NCBI RefSeq assembly: GCF_034353875.1
Contig: NZ_CP133784.1
Location: 1,116,001-1,180,000, forward strand
Origin: Pseudomonas sp. MH9.2
GTDB taxonomy: Bacteria; Pseudomonadota; Gammaproteobacteria; Pseudomonadales; Pseudomonadaceae
Direction: 5' to 3'
DNA: 64,000 bases
Positions 45,071 to 54,157 of the stretch are shown piece after piece. The first letter of the stretch is position 1, and each line of letters starts with the position of its first letter. The position numbers and the translations under genes are program-made. Below the pieces are notes generated by a model that made no database searches, had not been told where the DNA came from, and was given only the letters and a program-made list of their open reading frames with translations.

Positions 45071-45582
45071 GCCGCTTTCAGACACTGACGCCATCGTCTC
45101 TGAGCCGTGAAGCGTTCGTCGCCGCCTTCGCTGATATTTATGAACATTCACCGTGGGTGGCCGAGCAGGCCTACGACATGGGCCAGGGCGCAGACTTGGA
45201 CCATGTCGAAACCTTGCATGCCCTTATGAGCGACATTCTGTTGAACGCTGATCATGCCCGGCAACTGGCTGTGATCAACGCCCACCCGGACCTTGCCGGC
45301 AAAGCCGCCGTGCAGGGCCAACTGACTGAAGCCAGCACGTACGAGCAAGCGGACGCCGGTATCCACCAATGCTCGGCCGAAGAGTTTCAGCGCTTCACCG
45401 AGCTGAACGACGCCTACAAGGCCAAGTTCGCGTTCCCCTTCATCATGGCGGTGAAAGGCAGTGACCGACATCAGATCCTCGCCGCTTTCGAAACACGCAT
45501 TCATAACCCGGTCGACACCGAGTTCGCCTGCGCGCTGGCGGAAATCAACAAGATCGCGATGTTCCGTTTGCAGCACTTATAG
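45067..45582 (+). CDS. uraD: OHCU decarboxylase
   Basis: 2-oxo-4-hydroxy-4-carboxy-5-ureidoimidazoline decarboxylase, giving S-allantoin. The 171 residues contain [13 protein letters not shown] with the catalytic His (about 77) and [18 protein letters not shown]. It acts after UraH and before PuuE, whose gene overlaps it (ATGA). Confidence 0.95.
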   Translation: MSRFQTLTPSSLSREAFVAAFADIYEHSPWVAEQAYDMGQGADLDHVETLHALMSDILLNADHARQLAVINAHPDLAGKAAVQGQLTEASTYEQADAGIHQCSAEEFQRFTELNDAYKAKFAFPFIMAVKGSDRHQILAAFETRIHNPVDTEFACALAEINKIAMFRLQHL

Positions 45583-45625
45583 TCGCCCTATCCCACGCCA
45601 GTTTTTGCAGAGGCAGACAAGAACA

Positions 45626-46621
45626 ATGAAAGCTTACGCCGCACCGTTCGAGAAGTTCGTCAACCTGGCCGACGCCCGTCTGGGCACCAAAATCATCTCG
45701 GTCACCGATGACTGGTTCGCCGACGCCAACCGTCTGTTCCAGCCGACCCCGGCCGTCTGGAAGGAGGGCGTGTTCGATGACAACGGCAAGTGGATGGACG
45801 GCTGGGAGTCACGCCGCAAACGCTTCGAAGGTTATGACAGCGCCGTGATCCGCCTGGGCGTGCCGGGCTCGATCAAGGGCGTGGACATCGACACCTCATT
45901 TTTCACCGGCAACTTTCCGCCCTCGGCCTCGCTGGAAGCGTGCTTCCTGACCACTGGCGAGCCGGACGAAAAAACCCCATGGACTGAAGTGCTGTCGGCC
46001 GTCGAACTGCAAGGCAACAGCCACCACTTCCACGAGATCAGCAACACTCAAGCGTTCAGCCACTTGCGCTTCAACATCTACCCGGACGGCGGCGTGGCAC
46101 GTCTGCGGGTGTATGGCGTTCCGTTCCGCGATTGGTCGGCCGTGAGTGACAACGAACAACTCGACCTTGCTGCAGCGCTCAATGGCGGCCGGGCGCTGGC
46201 CTGCTCCGACGAGCATTACGGGCGTATGAGCAACATCCTGAACCCGGGCCGCGGGATCAACATGGGCGACGGTTGGGAAACCGCGCGTCGACGCACGCCG
46301 GGCAATGACTGGGTGATCGTCGCCTTGGGCCATGCTGGCGAAATTGAAAAAGTCATCGTCGACACCCTGCACTTCAAGGGCAACTACCCGGACACCTGTT
46401 CGATTCAGGCCGCGCTCGTCAAAGGCGGCACGGACAATCAGATCGAAACCCAGAGCCTGTTCTGGCGCGAACTGCTGCCGGCCCAGAAGCTGGAAATGCA
46501 CGCCGAACACACATTCGCCGAACAGATAAGAGCCTTGGGCCCGATTACTCATATCCGCCTGAATGTGTTCCCGGATGGGGGCGTGAGTCGCCTTCGCGTG
46601 CTGGGTAAAGTCGCGAAATAA
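45626..46621 (+). CDS. alc: Allantoicase
   Basis: Hydrolyses allantoate to ureidoglycolate and urea, 331 residues. Two internal homologous halves are visible: [20 protein letters not shown] in the first and [20 protein letters not shown] in the second, each followed by a (F)KGN/TGN(Y/F)P motif. Start ATG 45626; it lies 43 bases after uraD. Confidence 0.96.
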   Translation: MKAYAAPFEKFVNLADARLGTKIISVTDDWFADANRLFQPTPAVWKEGVFDDNGKWMDGWESRRKRFEGYDSAVIRLGVPGSIKGVDIDTSFFTGNFPPSASLEACFLTTGEPDEKTPWTEVLSAVELQGNSHHFHEISNTQAFSHLRFNIYPDGGVARLRVYGVPFRDWSAVSDNEQLDLAAALNGGRALACSDEHYGRMSNILNPGRGINMGDGWETARRRTPGNDWVIVALGHAGEIEKVIVDTLHFKGNYPDTCSIQAALVKGGTDNQIETQSLFWRELLPAQKLEMHAEHTFAEQIRALGPITHIRLNVFPDGGVSRLRVLGKVAK

Positions 46622-46670
46622 ATACAATCCCCTACAGATTAATCGTGAACCTTAGAACAGAAGAAATAGC

Positions 46671-47195
46671 ATGCGCACACTGATGATCGAACCCCTGACC
46701 AAAGAAGCTTTCGCCCCCTTCGGTGACGTAATTGAAACCGATGGCAGCGCGCACTTCATGATCAACAACGGTTCGACCCTGCGTTTCCATCGTCTGGCCG
46801 AGGTTGAAACCGCCGCGCCGGATGACAAGGCGATCATCAGCATCTTCCGCGCCGAAGCGTTGCAGATGCCACTGACCGTGCGCATGCTGGAACGACATCC
46901 ACTGGGCAGTCAGGCGTTCATACCGCTGCTCGGCAATCCTTTTCTGATTGTGGTCGCGCCACATGGCGATGCACCTGAATCAGAGTGGGTCCGCGCCTTC
47001 ATCAGTAATGGCAGGCAGGGCATTAATTACCATCGCGGCGTTTGGCACCACCCGGTGCTGACGATCGAAAAGCGGGATGATTTCCTGGTGGTTGATCGCA
47101 GCGGAACTGGCAATAACTGCGATGAGCATTTTTTCGATGAGGACCAGTGCCTGTTCCTCGACCCCCACCAACAAGGAAGGTCTGAGCGCCCTTAA
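46671..47195 (+). CDS. allA: Ureidoglycolate lyase
   Basis: Cleaves ureidoglycolate to glyoxylate and urea, 174 residues. Motifs: LTKEAFAPFGDVIETDG and the cupin-like GINYHRGVWHHPVL. It completes the pathway to glyoxylate and two urea in this cluster; urease genes are not in the window. Confidence 0.95.
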   Translation: MRTLMIEPLTKEAFAPFGDVIETDGSAHFMINNGSTLRFHRLAEVETAAPDDKAIISIFRAEALQMPLTVRMLERHPLGSQAFIPLLGNPFLIVVAPHGDAPESEWVRAFISNGRQGINYHRGVWHHPVLTIEKRDDFLVVDRSGTGNNCDEHFFDEDQCLFLDPHQQGRSERP

Positions 47196-47221
47196 GTGGT
47201 GACAGGCAAGAGGTCAATTCT

Positions 47222-48415
47222 GTGGAAGCACATTTAATGGAATGGCTGAACCTGAGCGTGCGCTGGGTTCATATGATTACCGGCGTGGCCTGGATCGGGG
47301 CGTCGTTCTATTTTGTCTGGCTGGAAAACAACCTCAACCGAGTCAACCCGCGTGACGGGCTGGCCGGCGATTTATGGGCCATTCATGGTGGCGGTATCTA
47401 CCACCTGGAAAAATACAAACTCGCCCCGCCGACCATGCCCGACAACCTGCACTGGTTCAAATGGGAAGCCTATTCCACTTGGATGTCCGGCGTAGTGTTG
47501 ATGTGTGTGGTGTTCTACTCCAACCCGACGCTTTATTTGCTCGCCCCTGGCAGCAGTCTTTCGGGCGTCGAAGGTATCGCCATCGGTATCGGTTCGCTGA
47601 TCGCTGGCTGGTTCATCTATGACGTACTGTGCGACTCGCCACTGGGCAAGCGCCCCGCCCTGCTCGGCCTGATTCTGTTCGTGCTGCTGATTGGCGCCGC
47701 GTTCGGTTTCAGTAAAGTGTTCAGCGGTCGCGGCGCGTACCTGCATGTGGGCGCCATCATCGGCACGATCATGGTCGGCAACGTGTTCCGCATCATCATG
47801 CCCGCCCAGCGCGCATTGGTGGCCGCCATCGCTGCTGGCCGCACGCCGGACCCCAGCCTGCCCGCCAAAGGCTTACTGCGCTCCCGGCACAACAACTACT
47901 TCACCCTGCCCGTGCTGTTCATCATGATCAGCAACCACTTCCCTAGCACTTACGGCAGTCAATACAACTGGCTGATCCTGGCCGGAATCTCGGTACTGGC
48001 GGTTCTGGTTCGCCACTACTTCAATACCCGCCATAACAGCCACACATTCGCCTGGACCCTGCCCGTTGCCGCGCTGGGCATGATCTGCCTGGCGTATGTC
48101 ACTGGCCCTGCGCAAGGGCCGACTGACGCGGCATCTGCAGCACGCGCCAGCGGTATCGATTTCAACAAGGTTCACAGCGTGATTCAAGAACGCTGCGCCG
48201 TGTGCCATTCGGCCAAGCCGACCAGCCCACTGTTCAGCACAGCGCCCGCTGGCGTGATGTTCGATACCCCGCAACAAATCCAGCAACTGGCACCGCGCAT
48301 CCAGGCCCAGGCCGTGATTTCGCAGATCATGCCGCTGGGCAATATCACCCAGATGACCCAACAGGAACGTGATCTGATCGGCGCATGGATCGACAAGGGT
48401 GCGCAGACCAACTGA
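47222..48415 (+). CDS. puuD: Membrane urate oxidase PuuD with cytochrome c domain
   Basis: Integral membrane urate hydroxylase that passes electrons to a fused cytochrome c rather than to oxygen. The 397 residues start MEAHLMEWLNLSVRWVHMIT (GTG start) and have about eight membrane helices in the urate-oxidase N domain (to about 305), then a cytochrome c domain with CAVCH (about 327-331). This family is established as the urate oxidase of many proteobacteria that lack uricase. No classic uricase is present in the window. Its haem needs the Ccm system. Confidence 0.95.
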   Translation: MEAHLMEWLNLSVRWVHMITGVAWIGASFYFVWLENNLNRVNPRDGLAGDLWAIHGGGIYHLEKYKLAPPTMPDNLHWFKWEAYSTWMSGVVLMCVVFYSNPTLYLLAPGSSLSGVEGIAIGIGSLIAGWFIYDVLCDSPLGKRPALLGLILFVLLIGAAFGFSKVFSGRGAYLHVGAIIGTIMVGNVFRIIMPAQRALVAAIAAGRTPDPSLPAKGLLRSRHNNYFTLPVLFIMISNHFPSTYGSQYNWLILAGISVLAVLVRHYFNTRHNSHTFAWTLPVAALGMICLAYVTGPAQGPTDAASAARASGIDFNKVHSVIQERCAVCHSAKPTSPLFSTAPAGVMFDTPQQIQQLAPRIQAQAVISQIMPLGNITQMTQQERDLIGAWIDKGAQTN

Positions 48416-48524
48416 TCGATTAATCCAAGGCACTTGAGCCGCGCGACTTGTGCCCGTATCCATTGCACCTTCCTGATAAGAAGCCAGAAGGTGTAAACCT
48501 TATTCAGGGCGAGTCAATCCCCTG

Positions 48525-48552
48525 AAAAAAGCCTGAACACTCAGGCTTTTTT
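48525..48552. terminator. Bidirectional terminator after puuD
   Basis: A6-GCCTGA-ACAC-TCAGGC-T6 (stem 48531-48536 with 48541-48546) ends the puuE-uraD-alc-allA-puuD transcript about 110 bases after the puuD stop. Confidence 0.92.
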
Positions 48553-48661
48553 GCTATAGACCGGTGACGCGCTGGACGCCCGTCCCGGGCAATCTTGAGC
48601 CTGCCGCAAAACCGGTGCTACCATGCGCAACCGCTGGCACAGGCAAGGAAAACTCTGGTTC

Positions 48662-49270
48662 ATGAGCAGCATTCGCGAGCGTAACAAAGAACTGATCCTG
48701 CGCGCAGCCAGTGAAGAGTTCGCCGACAAGGGTTTCGCAGCCAGCAAGACCAGCGATATCGCGGCCAAGGCCGGGCTGCCAAAACCTAACGTCTACTACT
48801 ACTTCAAATCCAAGGACAACCTCTACCGCGAGGTGCTCGAAAGCATCATTGAGCCGATCCTCCAGGCATCGACGCCGTTCAATCGCGACGGCGTACCGGC
48901 TGAGGTGCTGAGTGGCTACATTCGCTCGAAAATCCGCATATCCCGCGACTTGCCGTTCGCCTCGAAGGTGTTCGCTAGCGAGATCATGCACGGCGCACCG
49001 CACTTGACTGCCGAGCAAGTCGAACAGCTCAACAGCCAGGCCCGACACAACATCGACTGCATTCAGTCCTGGATCGACAGCGGTCAGATTGCACCGCTCG
49101 ACCCGCACCATTTGATGTTCACCCTCTGGGCCGCGACCCAGACCTACGCCGACTTTGACTGGCAAATATCCACCGTCACCGGCAAAGCCAAACTCGACGA
49201 CAGCGACTACGAAGCCGCCGCGCAGACCATCATCCGGTTGGTGCTCAAAGGGTGTGAGCCCGATAAGTGA
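48662..49270 (+). CDS. TetR-family regulator, RutR-like
   Basis: A 202-residue regulator with an N-terminal TetR helix-turn-helix (TSDIAAKAGLPKPNVYYYFKSK, about 33-54) and a C-terminal domain aligning with RutR/YcdC (ISRDLPFASKVFASEIMHGAP; LDPHHLMFTLWAATQTYADF). RutR in E. coli binds uracil and controls pyrimidine and purine catabolism, so the place next to the purine genes is suggestive. The ligand here is not known. Start 48662. Confidence 0.88.
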   Translation: MSSIRERNKELILRAASEEFADKGFAASKTSDIAAKAGLPKPNVYYYFKSKDNLYREVLESIIEPILQASTPFNRDGVPAEVLSGYIRSKIRISRDLPFASKVFASEIMHGAPHLTAEQVEQLNSQARHNIDCIQSWIDSGQIAPLDPHHLMFTLWAATQTYADFDWQISTVTGKAKLDDSDYEAAAQTIIRLVLKGCEPDK

Positions 49271-49495
49271 CACTGCGGCTGATACATAACCTGTAAGAGA
49301 TCCCGCTCCGCCTTCGACACCGCGCAGGCGATACTGTGTGCATGCCCTGCCCACCTTGACCCCATCTTTTACCCCCGCTGGCTCTGTTAGTTCAAGCCAG
49401 CGCTTGCCTGTTACATCAGTCAGCGCTGGATCATCAGTTGCACTGGTGACCGGAAAGCTCCTAGGCTCTACGCATACTCAATTCGGAAATAGCCC

Positions 49496-50329
49496 ATGGA
49501 CAGCAACACCGGCTGGCGGGAACAGCTACGCATCATCATCTTTCAGACCGATACGGTCGCGGGCAGACGCTTCGACAAGACCTTGCTGCTGATCATTCTG
49601 AGCAGCCTGGTCGTGGTGATTATCGATAGCATCGAAAGCATTCATCACGACTACGCCAACCTGCTGGCAACTATCGAATGGGGGTTCACTCTGGTGTTCA
49701 CCATCGAGTATGTCCTGCGTCTGTACTGCTCGCCTAAACCGATGCGCTACGCCTTCAGTTTCTATGGCCTGGTCGACCTGCTGGCGATTGTGCCCGGTGT
49801 TCTCGCGTTGTATTACAGCGACGCTCAATACCTGCTGATCATTCGTATCATTCGGATGTTGCGAATCTTCCGGGTGCTCAAGCTCGGTCATTACCTCAAG
49901 CAGGCCAACTACCTGCTCGCGGCGCTACGCGGCAGCAAGCAAAAGATCATCGTATTCCTGGCCACCGTCACTACCCTGGTCATCGTTTTCGGCACCCTGA
50001 TGTATGTGATCGAAGGCCCTGAACATGGGTTCACCAGTATCCCCATCGGGATCTACTGGGCCATCGTCACGCTGACGACAGTAGGCTTCGGCGACATTGT
50101 GCCGAAGACACCGCTGGGGCAAATGTTGTCGTCGCTGGTGATGATCACCGGTTACTCCATCATCGCGGTGCCCACCGGGATCTTCACCGCCGAACTGGCC
50201 AACGCCATGCGTGGAGAACAACTGGAGCACACGTGTCCGGTCTGCGCCAAGAACGACCACCAGCCCAGTGCGGCGTTTTGCGCGCGGTGTGGCAATGCCT
50301 TGTTTCCGAAAAATGAGAACAAAGCATAA
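49496..50329 (+). CDS. Voltage-gated potassium channel with C-terminal zinc ribbon
   Basis: Six-helix ion channel, 277 residues. S1 about 29-45, S4 about 115-130 with Arg every third residue (IIRIIRMLRIFRVLKL), pore helix, and the K+ selectivity filter TVGFGD (195-200). The cytoplasmic tail ends in CPVC (247-250) and CARC (262-265), a rubredoxin-type zinc-ribbon pair. Four identical subunits would bring four ribbons together. Gating control by metal or redox is speculation. Confidence 0.9.
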   Translation: MDSNTGWREQLRIIIFQTDTVAGRRFDKTLLLIILSSLVVVIIDSIESIHHDYANLLATIEWGFTLVFTIEYVLRLYCSPKPMRYAFSFYGLVDLLAIVPGVLALYYSDAQYLLIIRIIRMLRIFRVLKLGHYLKQANYLLAALRGSKQKIIVFLATVTTLVIVFGTLMYVIEGPEHGFTSIPIGIYWAIVTLTTVGFGDIVPKTPLGQMLSSLVMITGYSIIAVPTGIFTAELANAMRGEQLEHTCPVCAKNDHQPSAAFCARCGNALFPKNENKA

Positions 50330-50355
50330 GCAAATTGCTTTTGAGTATTTAAATG

Positions 50356-50377
50356 ACTATAGCCACCCGGCTATAGT
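50356..50377. repeat. Perfect 9-bp inverted repeat upstream of sbp
   Basis: ACTATAGCC-ACCC-GGCTATAGT, 63 bases before the sbp start. There is no T-run, so it is more like an operator or a mRNA leader hairpin than a terminator. Confidence 0.7.
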
Positions 50378-50440
50378 CGCCAGCAATGAGCCACTCGCCC
50401 TATCAGCAGCCTCACCCACACCTCCAATAAGGAATGCGCA

Positions 50441-51439
50441 GTGAACAAATTCTTTGGCGCCTCACTTCTGGCCGCAGGCCTGGCCTTCGGCAGCGTGGCC
50501 CAAGCCGCCCCGACCCTGCTCAACGTTTCCTATGATGTGATGCGCGACTTCTACAAAGACTACAACAGCGCGTTCCAGAAACACTGGCAAGCCGAACACA
50601 ATGAAAACGTCGCCCTGCAAATGTCCTTCGGTGGCTCAAGCAAACAGGCCCGCTCCGTAATCGATGGTCTGCCGGCTGACGTCATCACCATGAACATGGC
50701 CACCGACATCAATGCGCTGGCCGACAACGGTGGTCTGGTGCCGAAAGACTGGGTCTCTCGCCTGCCAAACAACAGCGCGCCGTTCACCTCAGCCACGGTT
50801 TTCATCGTGCGCAAGGGCAACCCTAAAGCCCTGAAAGACTGGCCTGATCTGGTCAAGGACGGTGTTCAGGTGATCGTACCCAACCCGAAAACCTCGGGTA
50901 ATGGTCGCTACACTTACCTGTCGGCGTGGGGTTATACGCTGAAGAATGGCGGTGATGAAGCGGCCGCGAAAAAGTTCGTCGGCCAGTTATTCAGCAATGT
51001 GCCTGTACTCGACACAGGCGGTCGTGGTGCCACGACCACCTTCATGACCAACCAGATTGGTGATGTGCTGGTGACCTTCGAAAACGAAGCCGAAATGATC
51101 GCCCGGGAATTTGGTCGGGATCAGTTCGAAGTGGTTTATCCAAGCGTTTCGGCCGAAGCCGAGCCACCCGTGACCGTGGTCGATAAAGTCGTCGACAAGA
51201 AAGGCAGCCGTGCCCTTGCAGAGGAATACCTGAAATACCTCTGGTCCCCTGAAGGCCAGGAAATCGCAGCCACCAACTACCTGCGCCCACGTGATCCGAC
51301 CATATTGGCCAAATACAACGACCGCTTCCCTAAAGTCGACTTCCTCTCGGTAGAGAAAACCTTCGGCGACTGGCGCACCGTGCAAAAAACCCACTTCAGT
51401 GACGGTGGTATTTTCGACCAGATTTACACGGTGAAATAA
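50441..51439 (+). CDS. sbp: Sulfate ABC transporter periplasmic binding protein
   Basis: Sulfate/thiosulfate-binding protein, 332 residues, with signal peptide MNKFFGASLLAAGLAFGSVAQA and family motifs LNVSYDVMRDFYKDYNSAF, LQMSFGGSSKQARSVIDG and NPKTSGNGRYTYLSAWG. GTG start at 50441 after AATAAGGAA. The cysTWA transport genes are not adjacent (a terminator follows), a common situation for Pseudomonas sbp. Confidence 0.95.
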   Translation: MNKFFGASLLAAGLAFGSVAQAAPTLLNVSYDVMRDFYKDYNSAFQKHWQAEHNENVALQMSFGGSSKQARSVIDGLPADVITMNMATDINALADNGGLVPKDWVSRLPNNSAPFTSATVFIVRKGNPKALKDWPDLVKDGVQVIVPNPKTSGNGRYTYLSAWGYTLKNGGDEAAAKKFVGQLFSNVPVLDTGGRGATTTFMTNQIGDVLVTFENEAEMIAREFGRDQFEVVYPSVSAEAEPPVTVVDKVVDKKGSRALAEEYLKYLWSPEGQEIAATNYLRPRDPTILAKYNDRFPKVDFLSVEKTFGDWRTVQKTHFSDGGIFDQIYTVK

Positions 51440-51455
51440 GCCCTGGCGCATAAAC

Positions 51456-51487
51456 AAAAACGGCGACCCTGGGGTCGCCGTTTTTTT
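51456..51487. terminator. Bidirectional terminator between sbp and the lipoprotein gene
   Basis: A5-CGGCGACC-CTGG-GGTCGCCG-T7 (stem 51461-51468 with 51473-51480). It serves both convergent transcripts: sbp from the left and the ccm-lipoprotein strand from the right. Confidence 0.93.
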
Positions 51488-51495
51488 ACGCCGAC

Positions 51496-51903
51496 TCAAT
51501 GACCGTACTGACGCCCCAGCCCCGGCGGCACGCCATTGGCATCTGTCACCTGCCATGGCCCGTTACGCCCGGTCGACCAACTCCAGCCGTTGTTCCAGCG
51601 GTAGTAAGTGCGCTGACGGTAGAAGGTGTCGGCCTCGTCATCCAGTACGTACACACCGAGGCGCGCATCCCAGTGGCAGTTACCACCCGGCGGTGGAGCG
51701 AAGTGGGCAGAGGTTTTGGGGCCAGTGGCGGGCGCCGGACGCTGGGGAGACGTCTGCGGCGCAGTGTGCGGTTTGCCGGATTGCGGTTTGCTGGGCAGTG
51801 TCGGAATCGACTCGCTGCTTTGCGGTCCCGTGGGGTGCTGGACGGCACACGCACTCAAGCCAAGGACCAGACTCAATAAGGTGATACGTGCGACAGCGGT
51901 CAT
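51496..51903 (-). CDS. Small putative lipoprotein, function unknown
   Basis: A 135-residue protein with a lipobox LSAC (Cys19) after a hydrophobic signal (VARITLLSLVLG), a Pro/Ser/Gln-rich linker (about 20-70) and a C-terminal domain with NCHWDARLGVYVLDDEADTF and TYYRWNNGWSWS. It begins 12 bases after the ccmI stop, so it may be the last gene of the ccm transcript. Confidence 0.75.
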   Translation of the reverse strand: MTAVARITLLSLVLGLSACAVQHPTGPQSSESIPTLPSKPQSGKPHTAPQTSPQRPAPATGPKTSAHFAPPPGGNCHWDARLGVYVLDDEADTFYRQRTYYRWNNGWSWSTGRNGPWQVTDANGVPPGLGRQYGH

Positions 51904-51915
51904 GGGACATTCTCT

Positions 51916-53157
51916 CTACTGATCTGGACTGTCGATGGTCAATGCTTGCTGGGCCGTGGTGCTGCTGGCCAGTGGTTTGCTGCGACCGATCCACTCACCC
52001 TTGGTCGCCTGACCGGCACGGGACACCCGTGCAACCAGTTGGACTTCCGGAAAGTTCGACAGTTTCAGTTGCGGCATCATTGCATCGGCATCAGCCAATT
52101 CGACTTCGGCCGGCAGGTCCGCCACGGTCAGGCGTTTGACGGCCAGCGGCATCGGTGGGCCTGAGGTCGCGCGAGCAAAAATGAACACGCTATCACCCGG
52201 CTGGACGCTGGCTTTGACTGCTGCCGTCAGATCGACACGAACCTTGAGTAACCCGGCGACCTTGTTGTCGGCCGCTGGGGAACCCGCTGGTTTTGCAGCA
52301 ACTGTCGGTGTCACGGCGACTTTGCCGCCGCTCGCCACCAACCTGTCACCGGCACGTGAGATACCGCCTTCGAGCGCAGAACGGGAAGGGTCTTCGGCAG
52401 GCAGTACAGCCAACAGACGCTTCCAGTAATCGATAGATTGCTGATAACGCTCGCCTTCAAATGCCTCGATCCCCAACAGCCCCAGGCTGGTGACTTCGTT
52501 AGGATCAGCTTTGAGTGCTTCATCGGTCAGGGCCTGAATCTGCGCCGACCATTGCTTGTTGCCCGCAAAATACAGCGCCTGAGCCCACTGTCCGAGCAGT
52601 TCCGGCTGACGTCCGGCCAACCCCACGGCACGTTCGAACATGTTCGCTGCATCGGCTGGACGCTCCTGAGCCATGTAGGTGCGGGCGAGGAAGTACATGC
52701 CTTCGGCCGAATCCGGCTGGGCTTTTACCGCGCGCTCCAAACGATTGGACATTTGATCCAGTGATGTCGGCGCCTGGGCAAACTCGCGAGTCAGTTCGAC
52801 CTTGTCGCTGGCACCGAAATGCAGATACAGCGCCAAACCCAATACCGGTACCAGCAACGCAGCCAGCAACGGCAAGGGCTTACCCAGGCGTGAGGTGCGT
52901 GGGATGTCGGCGCCTTCGGTATCCGCCAGCAACTCACGGGCGGCCTCGGCACGGCCACTGTCCATCTGCACAGAAGAGAGCACGCCCTCCTCCTGCTGAT
53001 CTTGTAGCTCGGCCAGGCGTTCCTGATACAGGGCAACGTTGAGCGCGGTACGATCCTCTTCGCTTTGCGCACGACGACCGCCGCGCAGAACAGGGATCAA
53101 CAAGAAACTCAGGGCCACCAGCAACAGCAGGCCGGCAGCTAGCCAGAAATCAATCAT
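51916..53157 (-). CDS. ccmI: Cytochrome c maturation protein CcmI
   Basis: Apocytochrome c chaperone, 413 residues: N-terminal membrane helix (about 3-22, [20 protein letters not shown]), a second helix near 95-112, then a TPR region (about 125-260) that binds apocytochrome and a C-terminal periplasmic domain. Overlaps ccmH by 4 bases. Confidence 0.93.
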   Translation of the reverse strand: MIDFWLAAGLLLLVALSFLLIPVLRGGRRAQSEEDRTALNVALYQERLAELQDQQEEGVLSSVQMDSGRAEAARELLADTEGADIPRTSRLGKPLPLLAALLVPVLGLALYLHFGASDKVELTREFAQAPTSLDQMSNRLERAVKAQPDSAEGMYFLARTYMAQERPADAANMFERAVGLAGRQPELLGQWAQALYFAGNKQWSAQIQALTDEALKADPNEVTSLGLLGIEAFEGERYQQSIDYWKRLLAVLPAEDPSRSALEGGISRAGDRLVASGGKVAVTPTVAAKPAGSPAADNKVAGLLKVRVDLTAAVKASVQPGDSVFIFARATSGPPMPLAVKRLTVADLPAEVELADADAMMPQLKLSNFPEVQLVARVSRAGQATKGEWIGRSKPLASSTTAQQALTIDSPDQ

Positions 53158-53624
53158 TCGTGTTTTTTATCCAACAGTTGGTCGAGGCGCTGACGCTCCT
53201 CGTCAGAAAGAACGTCCGCACCTTCGGCACGCTTGCCGCGCCGGCGCATCACGATCACACCCATCACCAGCACGCCGCCAATCAGCAAGATCCCGGGACC
53301 GAACCAGAGCAGCCAGGTGCTTGAATTGAGCGCCGGCTTGTAGCGTACAAAGTCACCGTAGCGATCGACCATGAAGTCGATGATCTGCTGATTGCTCTGG
53401 CCTTCGCCAAGCATGCGGTAGATCTCTTTACGCAGGTCAGCGGCAATCGGCGCGTTGGAGTCGGCGATGTCCTGATTCTGGCATTTAGGGCAACGCAGCT
53501 CTTTGGTCAATTCGCTATAACGGGCGCGTTCGGCTTCATCACGAAACTCGTAGGCGTCAATGGCGGCCTGCGCCACATTAGCGAGCCCGACACTTAAAAC
53601 AGCTGCGACTAACCAACGCTTCAT
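53154..53624 (-). CDS. ccmH: Cytochrome c maturation protein CcmH
   Basis: Thioredox component that keeps apocytochrome cysteines reduced, 156 residues. It has a signal/anchor sequence (1-20), the active motif LRCPKCQNQ (about 43-51) and a C-terminal membrane helix ([20 protein letters not shown]). It is the short form; the CcmI part is a separate gene. Confidence 0.95.
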   Translation of the reverse strand: MKRWLVAAVLSVGLANVAQAAIDAYEFRDEAERARYSELTKELRCPKCQNQDIADSNAPIAADLRKEIYRMLGEGQSNQQIIDFMVDRYGDFVRYKPALNSSTWLLWFGPGILLIGGVLVMGVIVMRRRGKRAEGADVLSDEERQRLDQLLDKKHE

Positions 53625-54157
53625 GGTTTGGCCTCATCGACCAAGCCTTGATACAACCCAGCCAACTTTTCACGCCAGACGGTCTCGTCGATCACGCCGA
53701 CGTACTTGTGGCGAATCACGCCCTTGCTGTCGATCAGGAAGGTTTCCGGTGCGCCATACACGCCCAGGTTCAAACCAAGACTGCCAGCGTCATCGCGAAT
53801 GTTTATCTGATAAGGATTGTGAAACTCCTTCAGCCACTTCAATGCGTCGGCGTTCACATCCTTGTAGTTGACGCCGTAAATCACCACGCCCTGCCCCGCC
53901 AGCTTGTTCAACACGGGGTGTTCAACACGGCAGGAAATGCACCAGGTGCCCCAGACGTTGACCAAGGCAGGTTTGCCCAGCAAGTCAGCCTGGGTGATGA
54001 TTTTGCCGCTCTGCACATCCGGCAGCGAGAACGCAGGAAAAGGTTTACCAATCATCGCTGAAGGCAGTTCGGCCGGGTCAAGGTACAGACCCCGGTAGAG
54101 AAACGCCGCCATACCCAAAAACAGCGCAAGCGGCACCAGCAGAATCCAGCGCTTCAT
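53621..54157 (-). CDS. ccmG: Thiol:disulfide interchange protein CcmG/DsbE
   Basis: Membrane-anchored periplasmic thioredoxin, 178 residues, with anchor helix (WILLVPLALFLGMAAFLY) and active site WCISC (about 73-77), variant of the usual WCxxC. Reduces CcmH or apocytochrome. Overlaps ccmF and ccmH by 4 bases each. Confidence 0.95.
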   Translation of the reverse strand: MKRWILLVPLALFLGMAAFLYRGLYLDPAELPSAMIGKPFPAFSLPDVQSGKIITQADLLGKPALVNVWGTWCISCRVEHPVLNKLAGQGVVIYGVNYKDVNADALKWLKEFHNPYQINIRDDAGSLGLNLGVYGAPETFLIDSKGVIRHKYVGVIDETVWREKLAGLYQGLVDEAKP

